From contig JAFDET010000042.1 of assembly GCA_019310195.1 (NCBI GenBank), positions 1-25,390 of the forward strand: DNA of 25,390 nt, written 5' to 3'. The position numbers and the translations under genes were made by a program. The stretch's first letter is position 1. Each line of letters begins with the position of its first letter. Origin of the DNA: Deltaproteobacteria bacterium (GTDB taxonomy: Bacteria; Myxococcota_A; UBA9160; JAFDET01). The notes beneath the pieces are model-generated. The model worked only from the letters and a program-made list of their open reading frames with translations. It was not told the origin of the DNA and ran no database searches. Below, one piece after another: positions 1 to 7,776 of this stretch.

Positions 1-732
1 CGGAGCGTGCATCTCGAGAAGACCGCGGGCAGCAAGAGCTGGGGCATGAACTGGGACGAGGACGAGGGCGGCGGCGAGTTCCCGAACGCCTACTTCTTCT
101 ACCTTCCGAGGCTCTGCAATCACTGCACGCGGCCGGCCTGCTTGGAGGCGTGCCCGACCGGAGCGCTCTTCAAGCGCGAAGAGGACGGCCTGGTGCTGCG
201 CGACGAAGATGCCTGCGAGGGCAACGAGAAGTGCGCGCGCGCCTGCCCCTACAAGAAGATCTACTTCAACGAGGCCCGCAACGTGAGCCAGCACTGCATC
301 GGCTGCTTCCCGCGCGTCGAAAGCGGCGTCGCGCCCGCCTGCGTGCGGCAGTGCCCGGGGCGCGCCGCCTTCATCGGTTTCCTCGACGATGAAGCCGGTC
401 ACGTCGCGAAGCTGGTGCGGAAGTGGAAGGTGGCGCTCCCGCTCCACCCCGAGATGGGCACGGAGCCGAACGTCTTCTATGTGCCACCGCTCTCTCCGGC
501 GCCGCTGCGCGAGGACGGGAGCTTCGACGAGAACGCCGAGCGGGTTCCCATGGAGTATCTGGAGTCGCTCTTCGGCAGCGAGGTCCACGGGGCGCTCGAC
601 GTCCTGCGCAGCGAGCTCGATCAGAAGCGCTGCGGCAAGGGCTCCGAGCTCATGGACCTGCTGATCCTCTACCGCTGGCAGGACGCCCTCGGGCACCTCG
701 ATCGCGATCCGGCCACGATCACCTGGGAGTGA
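1..732 (+). CDS. Type II DMSO reductase-family iron-sulfur beta subunit (EbdB/DdhB/NarH-like), 5' truncated
   Basis: The frame is open from base 1, so the gene begins upstream of the window and only the C-terminal ~240 residues are visible. They carry the Cys series typical of four-cluster beta subunits: CNHC..C..ACP near residues 38-50 of the visible part, C.....CARACP, and CIGC..............CVRQCPG. The last matches the NarH/EbdB motif with its APAC..QCPGR signature. The tail pattern of an LFG block followed by KR.GKGSELMDLL is typical of type II DMSO-reductase beta subunits (ethylbenzene, dimethylsulfide, selenate, chlorate and nitrate enzymes). The subunit relays electrons from a Mo-bis-MGD catalytic subunit to a heme b subunit or cytochrome. 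The first cluster motif, the catalytic subunit and the substrate lie outside the window. The stop overlaps the next start (TGATG). No TorD/NarJ chaperone or heme gamma subunit follows, which is unusual for this family. Confidence 0.85.
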   Translation, partial: RSVHLEKTAGSKSWGMNWDEDEGGGEFPNAYFFYLPRLCNHCTRPACLEACPTGALFKREEDGLVLRDEDACEGNEKCARACPYKKIYFNEARNVSQHCIGCFPRVESGVAPACVRQCPGRAAFIGFLDDEAGHVAKLVRKWKVALPLHPEMGTEPNVFYVPPLSPAPLREDGSFDENAERVPMEYLESLFGSEVHGALDVLRSELDQKRCGKGSELMDLLILYRWQDALGHLDRDPATITWE

Positions 733-1664
733 TGGAGCAAGCCACAGGCGCCCTCGACTGGCTGGGCGAACGGGTCGTGCTCTTCCGCTACGGCGACTGG
801 GTGTTCGTGAGCTTCGGACTGTTCGCCACGGTGGGCGCCTGGCTGACGATGGCGCTGACGGGATTCCTCCTGATCGGCCAGGGCGTGGCGCCTGCGGAGT
901 TCCTGCGCCTGGCCCTGCTGAGCTGTGCGGCGGTGGTCGCCGGCTCGTGGCTGCTGGCACGCTTCCTCGATCTCCGGGCGCCCGTGGTGGATCGCGCCGC
1001 CGAGCCGCCGCGGCCCGCCTTCGTGTCGTGGGGCGGCCTCCTCGCACTGATGCTCGTGCTGGTCTTGTTCGGAGCGCTCTCGGGGCACGGGGAGCTGGTG
1101 GTTCTCGACGCGTTGGCGCGATCGATTCCCCTTGGCCACGCCGTCGGTCGCCTGGGCTGCCTCTCCTACGGTTGCTGCTTCGGCCGGCCGACCGCCGGCC
1201 GGCTGGCCATCACCTACCGCACGCCGGAGGCGAAGGCGGTCCGAGTGGGCGCTCACTACGGAGTTCCGCTCCACCCTGCCCCGCTCTACGAGGCGATCCT
1301 CGACGTTGCGCTCTTCGCCGCCGCCAATGCCGTGGCGTGGGCCGGTGCGCCGCTGGGCGCAGCCACGGCGCTCGTCCTGTTCGGTTACGGCTGCGGTCGC
1401 TTCGCGATCGAGTTCCTGCGCGACAACGGCGAGACCCCGGCCGCGGGCCGCATCACACTGAACCAGCGAATCGCGCTGGCCGCGGCGCTGGTGGGTGCCG
1501 CGCTGGCGGGAAGCGCTCTGCTCAGCGACCTCCCCGCGGCGGCGCCCTTTGCGTGGATTGCTCCGCTGCGCGACGCACCCTGGCTCGCCGCCGCCACCTT
1601 GCCCGGCGCCCTGATGGTGTTCTTCGGCTTTTCGCTGCACCGGGGTGAAGTCGGCCGCTGGTGA
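732..1664 (+). CDS. Lgt-superfamily polytopic membrane protein with a Cys-rich core (not a canonical Lgt)
   Basis: The ATG at 732 overlaps the stop of the beta subunit, so the two are translationally coupled. A longer upstream frame exists but is antisense or out of frame to the Fe-S gene. The 310-residue product has about seven hydrophobic segments and prolipoprotein diacylglyceryl transferase hallmarks: GRLGCLSYGCCFGRPT (residues 139-154) at the GRIGNFINGELWGR signature, HPAPLYEA (181-188) and GYGCGRFAIEFLR (218-230). R140, R223 and E227 match E. coli R143, R239 and E243. However, E. coli H103, N146 and E151 correspond here to W100, C143 and C148, with a further Cys at 149. The fold is therefore Lgt-like, but classical lipoprotein modification is doubtful. 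Coupling to a molybdoenzyme subunit suggests a redox, thiol or maturation role, which is inference. Annotation pipelines would likely call it prolipoprotein diacylglyceryl transferase. Confidence 0.75.
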   Translation: MEQATGALDWLGERVVLFRYGDWVFVSFGLFATVGAWLTMALTGFLLIGQGVAPAEFLRLALLSCAAVVAGSWLLARFLDLRAPVVDRAAEPPRPAFVSWGGLLALMLVLVLFGALSGHGELVVLDALARSIPLGHAVGRLGCLSYGCCFGRPTAGRLAITYRTPEAKAVRVGAHYGVPLHPAPLYEAILDVALFAAANAVAWAGAPLGAATALVLFGYGCGRFAIEFLRDNGETPAAGRITLNQRIALAAALVGAALAGSALLSDLPAAAPFAWIAPLRDAPWLAAATLPGALMVFFGFSLHRGEVGRW

Positions 1665-1769
1665 CGACGAGCGCCTGGCGCGGGCCCGATCGGCCAGCGC
1701 GTGGTTCGTGGCGGCACAGCGGTCGAGGGGCCGCCTCGAACCCACACGAATCCCGGAAGCGCCAGAAAA

Positions 1770-1857
1770 GGGACGGTCCTTGGAAACCCAGTAACTCGCT
1801 ACCCTGGCCGCGGGAGCAACGCGGATGCCGAGTACCCTAGTTTCCAAGGACCGTCCC
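1770..1857. repeat. REP-like palindromic element with 18-bp perfect arms
   Basis: GGGACGGTCCTTGGAAAC at 1770-1787 is exactly reverse-complementary to GTTTCCAAGGACCGTCCC at 1840-1857, with a 52-nt loop. Imperfect pairing continues inward (1788-1798 with 1829-1839). This resembles the GGGACGG-type palindromes dispersed in many high-GC genomes and linked to REP-associated (RAYT) transposases. No transposase lies nearby. The right arm contains AAGGA at 1846-1850, correctly placed to serve as Shine-Dalgarno for the GTG at 1860. Confidence 0.8.
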
Positions 1858-1859
1858 CG

Positions 1860-3428
1860 GTGAGCTGGCGGGACGAGGTCGAGGAGATCGAGCGGCGGCG
1901 AGTCCTGGCCGCCGAACACGGCGGTGCCGAGGCCGTCGCACGCCACCACGAGCGCGGCCGGCTCACCATCCGCGAGCGCATCAATGGATTGGCCGACCCC
2001 GGCAGCTTCCGCGAGATGGGCCCCATCGCCGGCCGCGCCGAGCGCGACGCCGACGGCGGTCTGGTCGGATTCACGCCCGCCAACTACGTGCTGGGAACCG
2101 CGCTGGTCGACGGCCGCCGCCTGGTGGTGGGCGGTGAGGACTTCACCCAGCGCGGCGGCTCCCCGTCGCCGGCGGGCCTCAAGAAGAGCGTCATGGCGGA
2201 GGACCTGGCGTGCCGGCTGCGCCTGCCCCTGGTGCGCTTCCTGGAAGGCGCCGGCGGCAGCGTCACCGGGACGGCGGGCAAGGGCGCCGCGGCCCCGCCG
2301 CCTCCGCCCCCGGAGACCCCGTTCGAGGGGCACCGGTTCCTTTCGATCATGCGCGCCATGAGCCAGGCCCCGGTGGCCTCGGCGGGTCTTGGCGCCGTGG
2401 CCGGCCTTCCCGCAGCGCGGCTGGTGGCCTCGCACTTCGCCGTGATGACTCGCGAGACCGCCCAGGTGCTGGTGGCGGGGCCGGCCATCGTGGAACGGGC
2501 GCTGGGCGAGGCGAAGACCAAGGAGGAGCTGGGCGGCGCGCGCGTTCACGCGCGCAGCGGCGTGGTGGACGCCGTGGCCGATGACGAGGCAGACGCCTTC
2601 GCGCGCATCCGGACCTTCCTGGGCTACCTGCCGACCAATGTCTGGGAGTCGGCGCCGCGCACGGCCTGCGACGACCCGCCCGGTCGCGAGGACCCGGAGC
2701 TGCTGGAGCGGATTCCGCGCGAGCGGCGTCGGGTGTACGATGCGCGCGCGCTGCTGGCCAGCGTGGTGGACCTCGGCTCCTTCTTCGAGCTGGCCCCCGG
2801 CCACGGCCGCGCCCAGATCACCGGGCTGGCGCGGCTGGCCGGACAGCCCGTCGGCGTGTGGGCCAACGACCCGAGCTTCTACGCCGGAAGCATGACCGCC
2901 GATGGTGCGCGCAAGGTGCGGCGCTTCGTGGACCTGTGCGACACGTTCCACCTTCCGATCGTGGCCTTCGTGGACGAGCCCGGCTTCATGGTCGGCGCGA
3001 AGGCGGAGCGCGACGCCACCATTCGCCACGGCGCCGAGGCGCTCTTCGCGGTGGTGCAGTCCGAGGTGCCGTGGTGCTCGGTGATGGTGCGCAAGTGCTA
3101 CGGCGTGGCCGGTGCGGCCCACTTCGCGCCCGGCGCCTATGTGATCGCCTGGCCCTCCGCCGAGAGCGGGGCGCTTCCGCTGGAAGGTGGCGTGGCCGTC
3201 GCCTTCCGCCGCGAGATCGCCGCGGCGCCGGACCCCGAGGCGAAGCGTCGCGAGCTGGAGGAGAGCCTGGCCGCGCGCCGCAACCCCTTCGCGGCTGCCG
3301 AGGCCTTCGGCGTACACGACATGATCGATCCGCGGCGTACGCGCCCGGTGCTGTGCGACTGGGTCGAGTCCGTCCAGGCGGGGCTCGCGTCGCTGACCGG
3401 CCCGCGAGCACACTCGATCCGGCCGTAG
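1860..3428 (+). CDS. Acyl-CoA carboxylase carboxyltransferase (beta) subunit, PccB/MccB-like
   Basis: This 522-residue protein spans both halves of a carboxyltransferase domain, the usual length for propionyl-/methylcrotonyl-CoA carboxylase beta subunits. The family moves a carboxyl group from carboxybiotin to an acyl-CoA in the cytoplasm. Typical parts visible are the N-terminal ERRR..A..HGG..AV.RHH.RGRLTIRERI stretch, GGEDFTQRGGS, GVWANDPSFYAGSMT.DGA.K, FVDEPGFMVG and SGALPLEGGVA near the C-terminus. GTG at 1860 is preferred because the family start begins there, AAGGA lies 9 nt upstream, and the longer in-frame extension to 1701 would translate the palindromic repeat. No biotin carboxylase, biotin carrier or acyl-CoA dehydrogenase is adjacent, so the partner alpha subunit must be elsewhere and the substrate cannot be assigned. 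A Pro-rich loop (six Pro in a row) sits near residue 145. Confidence 0.9.
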   Translation: MSWRDEVEEIERRRVLAAEHGGAEAVARHHERGRLTIRERINGLADPGSFREMGPIAGRAERDADGGLVGFTPANYVLGTALVDGRRLVVGGEDFTQRGGSPSPAGLKKSVMAEDLACRLRLPLVRFLEGAGGSVTGTAGKGAAAPPPPPPETPFEGHRFLSIMRAMSQAPVASAGLGAVAGLPAARLVASHFAVMTRETAQVLVAGPAIVERALGEAKTKEELGGARVHARSGVVDAVADDEADAFARIRTFLGYLPTNVWESAPRTACDDPPGREDPELLERIPRERRRVYDARALLASVVDLGSFFELAPGHGRAQITGLARLAGQPVGVWANDPSFYAGSMTADGARKVRRFVDLCDTFHLPIVAFVDEPGFMVGAKAERDATIRHGAEALFAVVQSEVPWCSVMVRKCYGVAGAAHFAPGAYVIAWPSAESGALPLEGGVAVAFRREIAAAPDPEAKRRELEESLAARRNPFAAAEAFGVHDMIDPRRTRPVLCDWVESVQAGLASLTGPRAHSIRP

Positions 3429-3437
3429 GCGCGCTCG

Positions 3438-4796
3438 CTACTCGAAGTCTGCCGGAGTGACCTTGGCGATCCAGGCCGCCAGGTCGCTGTCGTAGCCCAC
3501 CGCCGCCTGTCGCTCGCGCACCCGAGCGAGCACGCGTTCGACGGCTTCGTCTTCCAGGGCCGGAAGGTCCACCACACCGGCGGCGACGGCGGCGGCGGCC
3601 TCCGCCGCTCGCGCCGAGACCGCGTCGGCCAGGGCCTCGCGCCCCTCGGCGCCGTCGTCCAGGCCCAGGTAGGCCGCGGCCATGGCCTCCGAAACCTGGG
3701 TCGCGTGCTTGCGCGACGCCACGATGTTGCCCTTGCCCGTGACGATGTTGCCCGCCGCAAAGACCGTGGGGAAGTCGGCAAGCCTTCCCAGCTCCCAGTC
3801 GGCGAAGTCGAAGAGCTCTCCCTTGGTGGGTACGCCGGGCATGGGAAGCGGAATGCTCCCGATGGAGCTGATCACGCACGAGCCGCGCCGCTCGAACGTC
3901 TCGTCCAACGGGATCACGCGCCTGCCTTCGATCCGCGTGCGCCGGAAGCGCAGCCCCACCAGGCGTCCGCCTTCGACGATGAGGCCGTCGGGCGCCGACA
4001 GGGGCACGAACCGGAAGCAGTACTTTCCCATGGCCTTGTTCAGAAGCTTGTCCCGGGCCTTGCGGGCCTTCTCGGCGCGCTCGGGTGTTGCACCCTCCGG
4101 GATCTCGGTGACGGGCATGTCCTCGACGCGGCGGCGGTAGAAGATCGTGCAGCCGGCCAGTCCCAGGTCCTCGAACTTCAGGTCGTGCTTCGCCAGCGTG
4201 CGCGGGATGCCTTTCAGCTCCATCTCGACCATGTCTTCGTCGATCCCGCGCTCGCGCAGCTTCTCGCCGACGGTCCACAGCATCAGCACCTTGGCCACGT
4301 CGATCGAGGCCAGGCCGCCGCCCACGACCATGGCGTCGTCCAGGGGCTCGAAGACCGGGCCGTCGTAGCTCTTCTCGTTGGCGTGGTTGAACCAGATGAC
4401 GAAGGGGTTCTGGTAGATGAGCCCCTTGCCCACGTAGTCGTCGGCCCCCTCGATGGGAAGGGGACGGTCGCGCCACGCGCCGTTGGCGAGCACGACGGCG
4501 CTGAAGCCCCACTCTCGCACCAGCTCCAGGAAGTCCACATCGCGGCCCACCTGGGTGTTGGGCACGAACTCGATGCCCGGTCGCGCGAGCTTCTCCGAGA
4601 TGGTTGCGTACTCCTTCTTGCGCAGCGCGACGTGCCAGCGCGGGAGGCCATCTTCGATCTTTCCGAACGGGCGTGGGTTCTGCTCGAAGACCGCCACGCG
4701 TGCACCGCGATCCGCGAGCTGCGCGGCAACTTCGGCACCGGCGGTGGCGCCGCCGATGATCGCGACGAAGTGGGTTCCCCGAGAAGCGTTGGCCAT
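3438..4796 (-). CDS. FAD-dependent NAD(P) oxidoreductase, ferredoxin-NADP reductase/GltD-like
   Basis: The 452-residue protein has an N-terminal dinucleotide fold (IIGGATAGAEVA, residues 13-24) in which the middle Gly of GxGxxG is Ala. A second nucleotide motif is VVGGGLASIDVAK (157-169), and a C-terminal FAD segment reads FAAGNIVTGKGNI. The adrenodoxin reductase/FprA/GltD group uses this arrangement to move electrons between NAD(P)H, FAD and an iron-sulfur partner. No Fe-S Cys motif is present in this protein. The last ~80 residues, rich in Ala and Glu, extend beyond the FAD domain. It lies 33 bp downstream of the symporter gene on the same strand and may be cotranscribed. It converges with the carboxyltransferase gene, leaving a 9-bp gap. 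The physiological electron partner is unknown. Confidence 0.8.
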   Translation of the reverse strand: MANASRGTHFVAIIGGATAGAEVAAQLADRGARVAVFEQNPRPFGKIEDGLPRWHVALRKKEYATISEKLARPGIEFVPNTQVGRDVDFLELVREWGFSAVVLANGAWRDRPLPIEGADDYVGKGLIYQNPFVIWFNHANEKSYDGPVFEPLDDAMVVGGGLASIDVAKVLMLWTVGEKLRERGIDEDMVEMELKGIPRTLAKHDLKFEDLGLAGCTIFYRRRVEDMPVTEIPEGATPERAEKARKARDKLLNKAMGKYCFRFVPLSAPDGLIVEGGRLVGLRFRRTRIEGRRVIPLDETFERRGSCVISSIGSIPLPMPGVPTKGELFDFADWELGRLADFPTVFAAGNIVTGKGNIVASRKHATQVSEAMAAAYLGLDDGAEGREALADAVSARAAEAAAAVAAGVVDLPALEDEAVERVLARVRERQAAVGYDSDLAAWIAKVTPADFE

Positions 4797-4829
4797 GCGG
4801 CGATTCTGGCACAGCCGGCCGTGTCCGGC

Positions 4830-6749
4830 TCAGCGCTTGCGCAGAACGGGCAGCCACCCGGGCAGGGCCGCCACCGCCAGCGCGACCAGTCCCAGGGTCG
4901 CCGGCAGCCCCGCGCCGTCGGGGCTCGGTGCCAGCATGCGCAGCCCGGCGAGGAGTGCGGCGAACAGGCTGGTCCCTGCGGCGGCGGCGGCCAGGAGTGA
5001 CCGGCCCAGCTCGGCGCGGCTTGCGCCGTCGCCCCACGGGCCCCAGAAGCCGGGCGGCCGCACCTTCTGTACGAAGCGCTCCAGCACCTCCGGGTCGGTC
5101 TGCGGCCCCAGCAGCGAGACGCTCACCGCAGCCAGGGTGCCCACCGCCGCGCCGCCCAGCATCTGCGCCACCTCGGAGCCCAGCAGCGCCAACGCCAGCG
5201 GCGCGAATGCGAAGGAGGCGGCGAGCGCCGCCAGCTCGCCCCAGGCCGTGATTCGCCACCAGATCCAACGCAGCACGGTGACGGCGCCGATGCCGGCGCC
5301 CAGCACGAGGGTCGCCTTCCAGGCCGCCTGGATCGAGCCGAGCCGGGGCACGAGCGCCGCGGCCAGTACCACCAGCAGTACCGCGCTGAGGCGCGCCACC
5401 CAGACCTGGGAGCGCGGAGACGGCTCGCGCCCGCGCACGCCCCGGCACCACAGCCGAGCGTAAAGATCGCTGGACAGGTAGGACGCACCCCAGTTGAGGT
5501 GCGTGTCCAAGGTCGAGGCCAGCGCCGCCAGCATGCCGGTCATCATCAGCCCCAGCAGGCCCACGGGCAGCAGCGTGCGGATGCCCAGGACGAAGGTGGA
5601 TTCCCGGTCGCGCGTGAACAGGTCGGCCGCCAGGTCCGGCGCCGGCGGGAAGAGGACCAGCAGCGCCAGGGCCAGCGGCACCCACAGCCAGCTCCTCAGC
5701 ACCACTTGCAAGAAGGCGAACCACACCGCCGCCTGGCGCGCGTCGGCGTCGCTGCGGCACGCCATGGCCCGTTGGGCCAGATAGCCCGTGCCGTCGGCAT
5801 TGCGTTGCAGCATCCATTGCAGCGCGAAGACGGCGACCAGGCCTGCCGCGCCGGGCTCGGGCCCCAGGTTGTAGATCCGCTGGCTTCCCATCTCCGCCAC
5901 CTGGCTTGCGATGGCGCCCGGTCCTCCGGCCGCGCGCACCGCCAGGAAGGCGTAGGCGGCCGTGCCCAACATCATGATCGAGAACTGGAGCACGTCGGTG
6001 AAGACCACGCCGCGCAGGCCGCCGGTGGTGGAGTACCCCAGGGCGAACAGCACCACGAGCCCAAGCGAGATCGTGTCGTTGACTGCGCGCACCGGCTCTT
6101 CGGCTCCCAGGCTGCCGGCCAGCGAGACCAGCGGCTCGAAGAGCCAGCTCGGAAGCCACTCGTGCCAGAGCAGGAAGGGCGCGGCGAACAAGGTGGCGGC
6201 CAGCAGCACCATGGCCAGCACCACCGTGTTGAAGACGACGCCGTAGAGCACGGCGCGCACCCCACGCAGCACGGTGGCGCCGCGCCCCGAGTAGCGCGCC
6301 TCCGCAAGCTCCGCGTCGGTCAGAACGCCGGCCCGGCGCCACAGTGGCGCGAAGAGAAACCCGAGCAGCAGGAAGGCCAGCCCGTAGCTCCAGAGCTGCC
6401 AAAGGCCGAAGAGGCCTGCGGTCGCGACCAGGCCCGTCACCACCAGCGGCGTGTCGGCGGCGAACTGGGTGGCCGCCATGGAGAACCCGGCCTGCCAGCC
6501 GCGCAGGGTGCGGCCTGCCAGGAAGTACTCCTCCAGGTCGCGCGAGGCCCGGCGCCGGGCCCGCAGCCCGGCCGTCAGCGAGGCGATCACGAAGGCGCTG
6601 ATGATGGCGAGGTCCAGCGGATGCAGGGCGGCTCCCGGCGAGGCAGTCGGTCCGATCTCTTGCGCACCGGAGGGTACACGCGCGGAGCCGTCGCCGTCCG
6701 CCGGGCCGTAAACCCCGGGGCGGCGTCCCGCGTCCAATACAGGGATCAT
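4830..6749 (-). CDS. Sodium:solute symporter (SSS/SLC5 family)
   Basis: The protein of about 639 residues is highly hydrophobic with roughly 13-15 membrane spans. It opens the core with LDLAIISAFVIASL, followed by DLEEYFLAGRTLRGW..G.S..AT.FAADTPL, the helix 1-2 pattern of SSS transporters. TGGLRGVVFTDVLQF matches the family signature, and VLERFVQKVRPPGFWGP is the C-terminal pattern of the large SSS subgroup. These proteins couple Na+ entry to uptake of a solute; the solute cannot be deduced. The start is uncertain: ATG at 6749 is the nearest ATG to the first helix, leaving ~45 hydrophilic residues before it, and no clear ribosome site is visible. That ATG overlaps by two bases the ATG of the divergent sigma-factor gene, so one of the two starts may be misplaced. 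Confidence 0.88.
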   Translation of the reverse strand: MIPVLDAGRRPGVYGPADGDGSARVPSGAQEIGPTASPGAALHPLDLAIISAFVIASLTAGLRARRRASRDLEEYFLAGRTLRGWQAGFSMAATQFAADTPLVVTGLVATAGLFGLWQLWSYGLAFLLLGFLFAPLWRRAGVLTDAELAEARYSGRGATVLRGVRAVLYGVVFNTVVLAMVLLAATLFAAPFLLWHEWLPSWLFEPLVSLAGSLGAEEPVRAVNDTISLGLVVLFALGYSTTGGLRGVVFTDVLQFSIMMLGTAAYAFLAVRAAGGPGAIASQVAEMGSQRIYNLGPEPGAAGLVAVFALQWMLQRNADGTGYLAQRAMACRSDADARQAAVWFAFLQVVLRSWLWVPLALALLVLFPPAPDLAADLFTRDRESTFVLGIRTLLPVGLLGLMMTGMLAALASTLDTHLNWGASYLSSDLYARLWCRGVRGREPSPRSQVWVARLSAVLLVVLAAALVPRLGSIQAAWKATLVLGAGIGAVTVLRWIWWRITAWGELAALAASFAFAPLALALLGSEVAQMLGGAAVGTLAAVSVSLLGPQTDPEVLERFVQKVRPPGFWGPWGDGASRAELGRSLLAAAAAGTSLFAALLAGLRMLAPSPDGAGLPATLGLVALAVAALPGWLPVLRKR

Positions 6750-7326
6750 GAACGGCATGGCTCTGGGCGCGGCACAGGAGGCCCCGGCCTCGGCGGCGGC
6801 CTCGCAGGAACGCGAGGAGCGCTTCGGGGCCTTCGTGGCGTCGCATCGAGAGCGGGCCGTGCGGCTGGCCTGGCGCCTGGTGGGGGGCGATGCCGGCGCC
6901 GCCGAGGATGTCACCCAGGACGCCTTCGTGCGGGCCTGGCGGGCCCTGCCCCGCTTCCGCGAGGAGGCGAAGCTGGAGACCTGGTTCTACCGGATCCTGG
7001 TGCGCCGGGCGGCGGACCATCGGCGCTGGCGCGGCGTGCGCGAGCGCTGGGCCAGCGGGGCCGATCCGGAGTTCGTGCCCGCGCGCCCGGAGGCGCCCGG
7101 CGACCCGGGCCTGCGTCGTCGCATCTCCAGCGCCCTGGATGGCCTGACCCGCCGGCAGCGCGAGTGCTTCGTGCTGATCCACCTGGAGGGTTTCACCATC
7201 ACCGAGACGGCCGAGCTGCTGGGCAAGCCCACGGGCACCGTGAAGAGCCACCTGCACCGCGCGTTGGCGAAGCTGCGCCTGGCGCTGGCGGACCTGCGCA
7301 AGACCGAAGAAGGAGCGAAGGCATGA
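6748..7326 (+). CDS. ECF (sigma-70 family, group 4) RNA polymerase sigma factor
   Basis: The 192-residue protein has sigma region 2 (FVASHRERAVRLAWRLVGG, then AAEDVTQDAFVRAWRALPRF and WFYRILVRRAADHRR) and region 4 (LTRRQRECFVLIHLEGFTIT, then ETAELLGKPTGTVKSHLHRALAKLR). A second ATG at 6757 is possible; AGGGA at 6741-6745 is 2 nt from the first ATG and 11 nt from the second, so neither spacing is ideal. The gene overlaps the next by 4 bp (ATGA). Together with the small membrane protein and the periplasmic Spy-like protein it forms a likely envelope- or metal-stress signalling unit, in which an anti-sigma factor holds the sigma factor at the membrane. That arrangement is inferred from CnrYXH- and RpoE-type loci. 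Confidence 0.93.
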   Translation: MNGMALGAAQEAPASAAASQEREERFGAFVASHRERAVRLAWRLVGGDAGAAEDVTQDAFVRAWRALPRFREEAKLETWFYRILVRRAADHRRWRGVRERWASGADPEFVPARPEAPGDPGLRRRISSALDGLTRRQRECFVLIHLEGFTITETAELLGKPTGTVKSHLHRALAKLRLALADLRKTEEGAKA

Positions 7327-7703
7327 GCCGGACCGACGACGTACGACTGGACGCCGAGGAGCGCGCCTTCGTGGAGCGCATCGCGGCGGACTTCGCGCCC
7401 CCCGCCATGAACGAGGTGGGTGCGGCCGCCTTCGATGCGCGCCTGCGCGAACGCCTGGACGCGCGCCCGCGCCGGGGCGGCGTCTGGCTGCCGGCCCTGG
7501 TGACAGCCGCGGCCGTGTGCGCGATCTGGCTCGGAAGCGGGCTCTGGAGTCCGGCGGACCCGCCGCGCTCGGTGTCCGCTCGTGCCGGCGCCTGGGAGAC
7601 CGAGCTCTTGCTGGGCAGCGACGTGGCCGCGGAGTCCGGCAACGAAGCCGGATACCTCCCCGACGACTACTCGGCCATCGCCGCCGTCTTCCTGGACGGG
7701 TAG
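7323..7703 (+). CDS. Small single-TM protein, putative anti-sigma factor
   Basis: The 126-residue protein starts at an ATG overlapping the sigma-factor stop. Residues 1-50 are charged and predicted cytoplasmic. A membrane segment spans about 53-74 (VWLPALVTAAAVCAIWLGSG), followed by a ~50-residue periplasmic tail with no Cys and ending in Asp-Gly. No zinc-binding HxxxCxxC motif of ZAS anti-sigma factors is present. The call rests on topology and coupling to the ECF sigma gene, not on recognised homology. It could equally be a small sensor-linked membrane protein. Confidence 0.6.
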   Translation: MSRTDDVRLDAEERAFVERIAADFAPPAMNEVGAAAFDARLRERLDARPRRGGVWLPALVTAAAVCAIWLGSGLWSPADPPRSVSARAGAWETELLLGSDVAAESGNEAGYLPDDYSAIAAVFLDG

Positions 7704-7776
7704 CCGGGCAGGCCCGTAACCCGATCGGCCGGCTCGGCGGTCGAAAGCAGCGGAACTGGAGACAAGGAGAATCATC

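Noticed and set aside
1180..1205. GC-rich palindromic CCGGCCG stretch
   Set aside because: It lies within the coding sequence for CFGRPTAGR of the Lgt-like protein and is expected from codon bias.
669..3413. Minus-strand open frame of ~914 codons
   Set aside because: Antisense to the Lgt-like and carboxyltransferase genes, with composition typical of a GC shadow.
5499..7323. Plus-strand frame extending upstream of the putative anti-sigma gene
   Set aside because: Only the part from the ATG at 7323 is plausible; upstream it is antisense to the symporter and overlaps the sigma factor in another frame.
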